DNA from: an uncultured Bacteroidota bacterium
GTDB taxonomy: Bacteria; Bacteroidota; Bacteroidia; UBA7662
Reading direction: 5' to 3'
Assembly: GCA_903856555.1 (NCBI GenBank)
Contig: CAIOCC010000191.1
Location: forward strand, 1-9,570
DNA length: 9,570 nucleotides
Below the pieces are notes generated by a model. That model made no database searches. It was given only the letters and a program-made list of their open reading frames with translations, and was not told the DNA's origin. Shown piece after piece: positions 6,979 to 9,570 of the stretch. Every line of letters begins with the position of its first letter. The stretch's first letter is position 1. The translations under genes were made by a program, and so were the position numbers.

Positions 6979-8124
6979 ATGCCCACCTTTTTTCCTTTCG
7001 AGGCTCGTTTTCCAAACAATTTTGGAGATGCCTGTGAAACCCTCATTCAAAGGGTACAGTCACCTCTGAACCCCCACAAAGGGTCGGATCCGTTGGCGGC
7101 CGAAGCGACAAGCCAGGAAGCCTTGCAAGCATTTCAACAAATGTTAGCAGAAGGGATCTGGGGTCAAGCGTCGGAACAATCCCTATTGGTTGGGTATCAA
7201 TGCCAATTCAGGGGACATACCCAGCGTGGTTTAATTGGGCTCTGTGATGCGACCGAAGTCGGCACAACCATCCTCCCCCATGAAAACATACGTCAAGACC
7301 GCGCTCTCGACATTCAACGATGGCAAAACATGCTGCATTGCCAGTGGACCCCGGTGTATTTATCGTACCGATTCAACGCCGATCTGAACCATGCCCTTAC
7401 AAGTATTTGGTCGCAATCCAATAACCATCACTATGTTATGAAGGACGGGGCCCGAATCGATCTCTGGCCTATCCAGAGCCCTGCGTTGGTTGAAACCCTT
7501 CTTAAATGCGTCCAAAAATTGCCATCGCTTTACATCGCCGATGGACATCACCGAGCCGGAGCCTGCCAAAAATTAGAAATCCAAGATGGAATTCGACCGA
7601 TGTTATCGGTTTTGGTATCGGACCGTGATTTAAGGGTTTATCCTTTTTATCGGCGTATTCTCAATGATCAAAGTCCGCTGCCATTTTGGGATATCTTGGA
7701 CCAACTCAAATCTCTTTTTCGGCTAAAACCCTGTTCCCTGGAACAAATGTTTTATCAATACCTCCCCGCAGGTCATTTTTTATTGGTCCATCGCGAGGCG
7801 TGTTGGATCCTACAACCCTTGAACCCGGTGGACCCGCAGATTCCTGACGTACAATGGCTACAGGAAGAAGTTCTTGGACCCATCTGCGGAATCGGAGATC
7901 CAGGTTCCGATCCTCGTTTGGATTTTGGAAGCATGAACATTCCGTTGGATGCCTTTCGAAGCATCTTAAACCAGGCGCAAACCGAATTCATCTTGGTACC
8001 TCGAGCACCATCCCCCGAAGAAGTGTTCCGCACAGCGGACCGGGGCGAAATCATGCCCCCCAAATCCACCTCCTTCGAACCCAAAATCCCTTCCGGTTTG
8101 GTGGCCTACCTACCAAACAACTAA
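6979..8124 (+). CDS. DUF1015 family protein, linked to serine biosynthesis, function unproven
   Basis: The 381-residue product shows the DUF1015 landmarks: an N-terminal FFPFEARFP, a central LPHEN (99-103) followed by a charged helix, LYIADGHHRAGA (184-195), YPFYRRILND (221-230), and a C-terminal GEIMPPKSTSFEPKIPSGL (356-373, core MPPKST at 359-364). No signal peptide or membrane segment is visible, so it is probably cytoplasmic. It starts 3 nt after serA and is the last gene of the operon. Compared with relatives I recall (about 410-430 residues), the N-terminal part is short: the usual SY/YDV segment and the following SFLH segment are not recognisable. The DGHHR motif resembles, by eye, one in ParB-like free-serine kinases (SerK/SbnI); this is recollection, not an alignment. 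A role with serine or phosphoserine is inferred from location plus motif, and no reaction can be assigned. Confidence 0.88.
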   Translation: MPTFFPFEARFPNNFGDACETLIQRVQSPLNPHKGSDPLAAEATSQEALQAFQQMLAEGIWGQASEQSLLVGYQCQFRGHTQRGLIGLCDATEVGTTILPHENIRQDRALDIQRWQNMLHCQWTPVYLSYRFNADLNHALTSIWSQSNNHHYVMKDGARIDLWPIQSPALVETLLKCVQKLPSLYIADGHHRAGACQKLEIQDGIRPMLSVLVSDRDLRVYPFYRRILNDQSPLPFWDILDQLKSLFRLKPCSLEQMFYQYLPAGHFLLVHREACWILQPLNPVDPQIPDVQWLQEEVLGPICGIGDPGSDPRLDFGSMNIPLDAFRSILNQAQTEFILVPRAPSPEEVFRTADRGEIMPPKSTSFEPKIPSGLVAYLPNN

Positions 8125-8199
8125 TTAGTTACACGCTCGGCACGACTTGGGAGCCGGGATAACCTTTAGACCGAGTGATAACATTCGAGACTAGGGACT

Positions 8200-8238
8200 A
8201 AAAACAAAAAACCCCGACCTTTTAGGGCCGGGGCTTTT
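8200..8238. terminator. Bidirectional intrinsic terminator between the serine operon and the rRNA operon
   Basis: An 8-bp GC-rich stem pairs 8212-8219 (CCCCGACC) with 8226-8233 (GGCCGGGG), with one G-U-type pair and a 6-nt loop. On the minus strand it is followed by a long T-rich tract (8211 down to 8200, interrupted once by G), which makes it a strong terminator for the rRNA operon just after 5S. On the plus strand the stem is followed by a shorter TTTT (8235-8238), so it can also end serC-serA-DUF1015 transcription. The 75 nt between the DUF1015 stop and this site hold nothing I recognise. Confidence 0.88.
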
Positions 8239-8245
8239 GAACCAG

Positions 8246-8357
8246 TCTGGCAACGACTTACTCTCCCACATTTTACTGCAGTACCATCAGCGCAGTAGGG
8301 CTTAACGACTCTGTTCGGGATGGGAAGAGGTGTGCACCTACGCTATAATCACCATTG
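8246..8357 (-). rRNA. rrf: 5S ribosomal RNA
   Basis: On the minus strand the ~112-nt region has the 5S core: CACCTCTTCCCATCCCGAAC, then AGAGTCGTTAAGCCC, then GCGCTGATGGTACTGC, and a closing GTGGGAGAGTA. Its two ends (TGGTGA near 8354 and TTGCCA near 8250) pair to form helix I. It follows 23S after a ~90-nt spacer and precedes the terminator. The end positions are approximate by a few bases. Confidence 0.95.
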
Positions 8358-8449
8358 GTTAGTTGTTCGCATGCCACGGAAGTGACAGGCGTATAACCCT
8401 GACATATGAAAAAAAGAAAACAAGAACAACGATAGAATCCTCACACAAT
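8358..8449 (-). other. 23S-5S internal transcribed spacer
   Basis: About 92 nt separate the estimated 23S end from 5S. No tRNA-like cloverleaf is present. On the minus strand it contains a pyrimidine-rich run (about 8407-8425) with many T residues, but no stable GC-rich hairpin before it. Its borders depend on the estimated 23S 3' end. Confidence 0.7.

Positions 8450-9570
<1,121 letters not shown>

Noticed and set aside
8358..8449. Possible tRNA or small RNA in the 23S-5S spacer
   Set aside because: No cloverleaf, no GTTC-type arm and no stable hairpin could be seen; it looks like an ordinary spacer.

Overview
The window most likely comes from a chromosome of the phylum Bacteroidota. The evidence is a GH13 enzyme with the N-terminal domain typical of Bacteroidota cyclomaltodextrinases, a serC-serA-DUF1015 gene block of the kind seen in that phylum, the absence of Shine-Dalgarno sequences in front of all six protein genes, and two TAnnTTTG sequences that match the Bacteroidota -7 promoter element. 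Base composition is near-balanced and the rRNA sequence looks bacterial and normal. I cannot name the genus.

Left half (1-4834, minus strand). Three genes run leftward from a divergent promoter region near 4835-4902: tyrS (tyrosyl-tRNA synthetase), then a secreted GH13 cyclomaltodextrinase/neopullulanase-like enzyme, then hutU (urocanate hydratase), which runs off the left edge without its last ~65 codons. The gaps are only 10 and 15 nt, so the three are probably co-transcribed even though they serve unrelated processes: translation, alpha-glucan breakdown and histidine breakdown.

Middle (4903-8124, plus strand). serC and serA encode two successive enzymes of the phosphorylated serine pathway: SerA oxidises 3-phosphoglycerate and SerC transaminates the product to phosphoserine. 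They are followed 3 nt later by a DUF1015 protein that is short at its N-terminus. No classical phosphoserine phosphatase is in the window. The serC-serA gap holds a small tandem duplication.

Right part (8200-9570, minus strand). The 3' end of an rRNA operon points toward the serine operon: the last ~1.1 kb of 23S rRNA, a ~90-nt spacer, 5S rRNA, and a GC-rich hairpin with T-tracts on both sides. That hairpin can end both the rRNA operon and the convergent serine operon.

This is mostly conserved chromosomal core. There are no insertion sequences, CRISPR arrays, phage genes or tRNA genes. The most interesting points are the DUF1015 protein as an uncharacterised partner of serine synthesis, the back-to-back divergent promoter elements, and the mixed tyrS-GH13-hutU operon.
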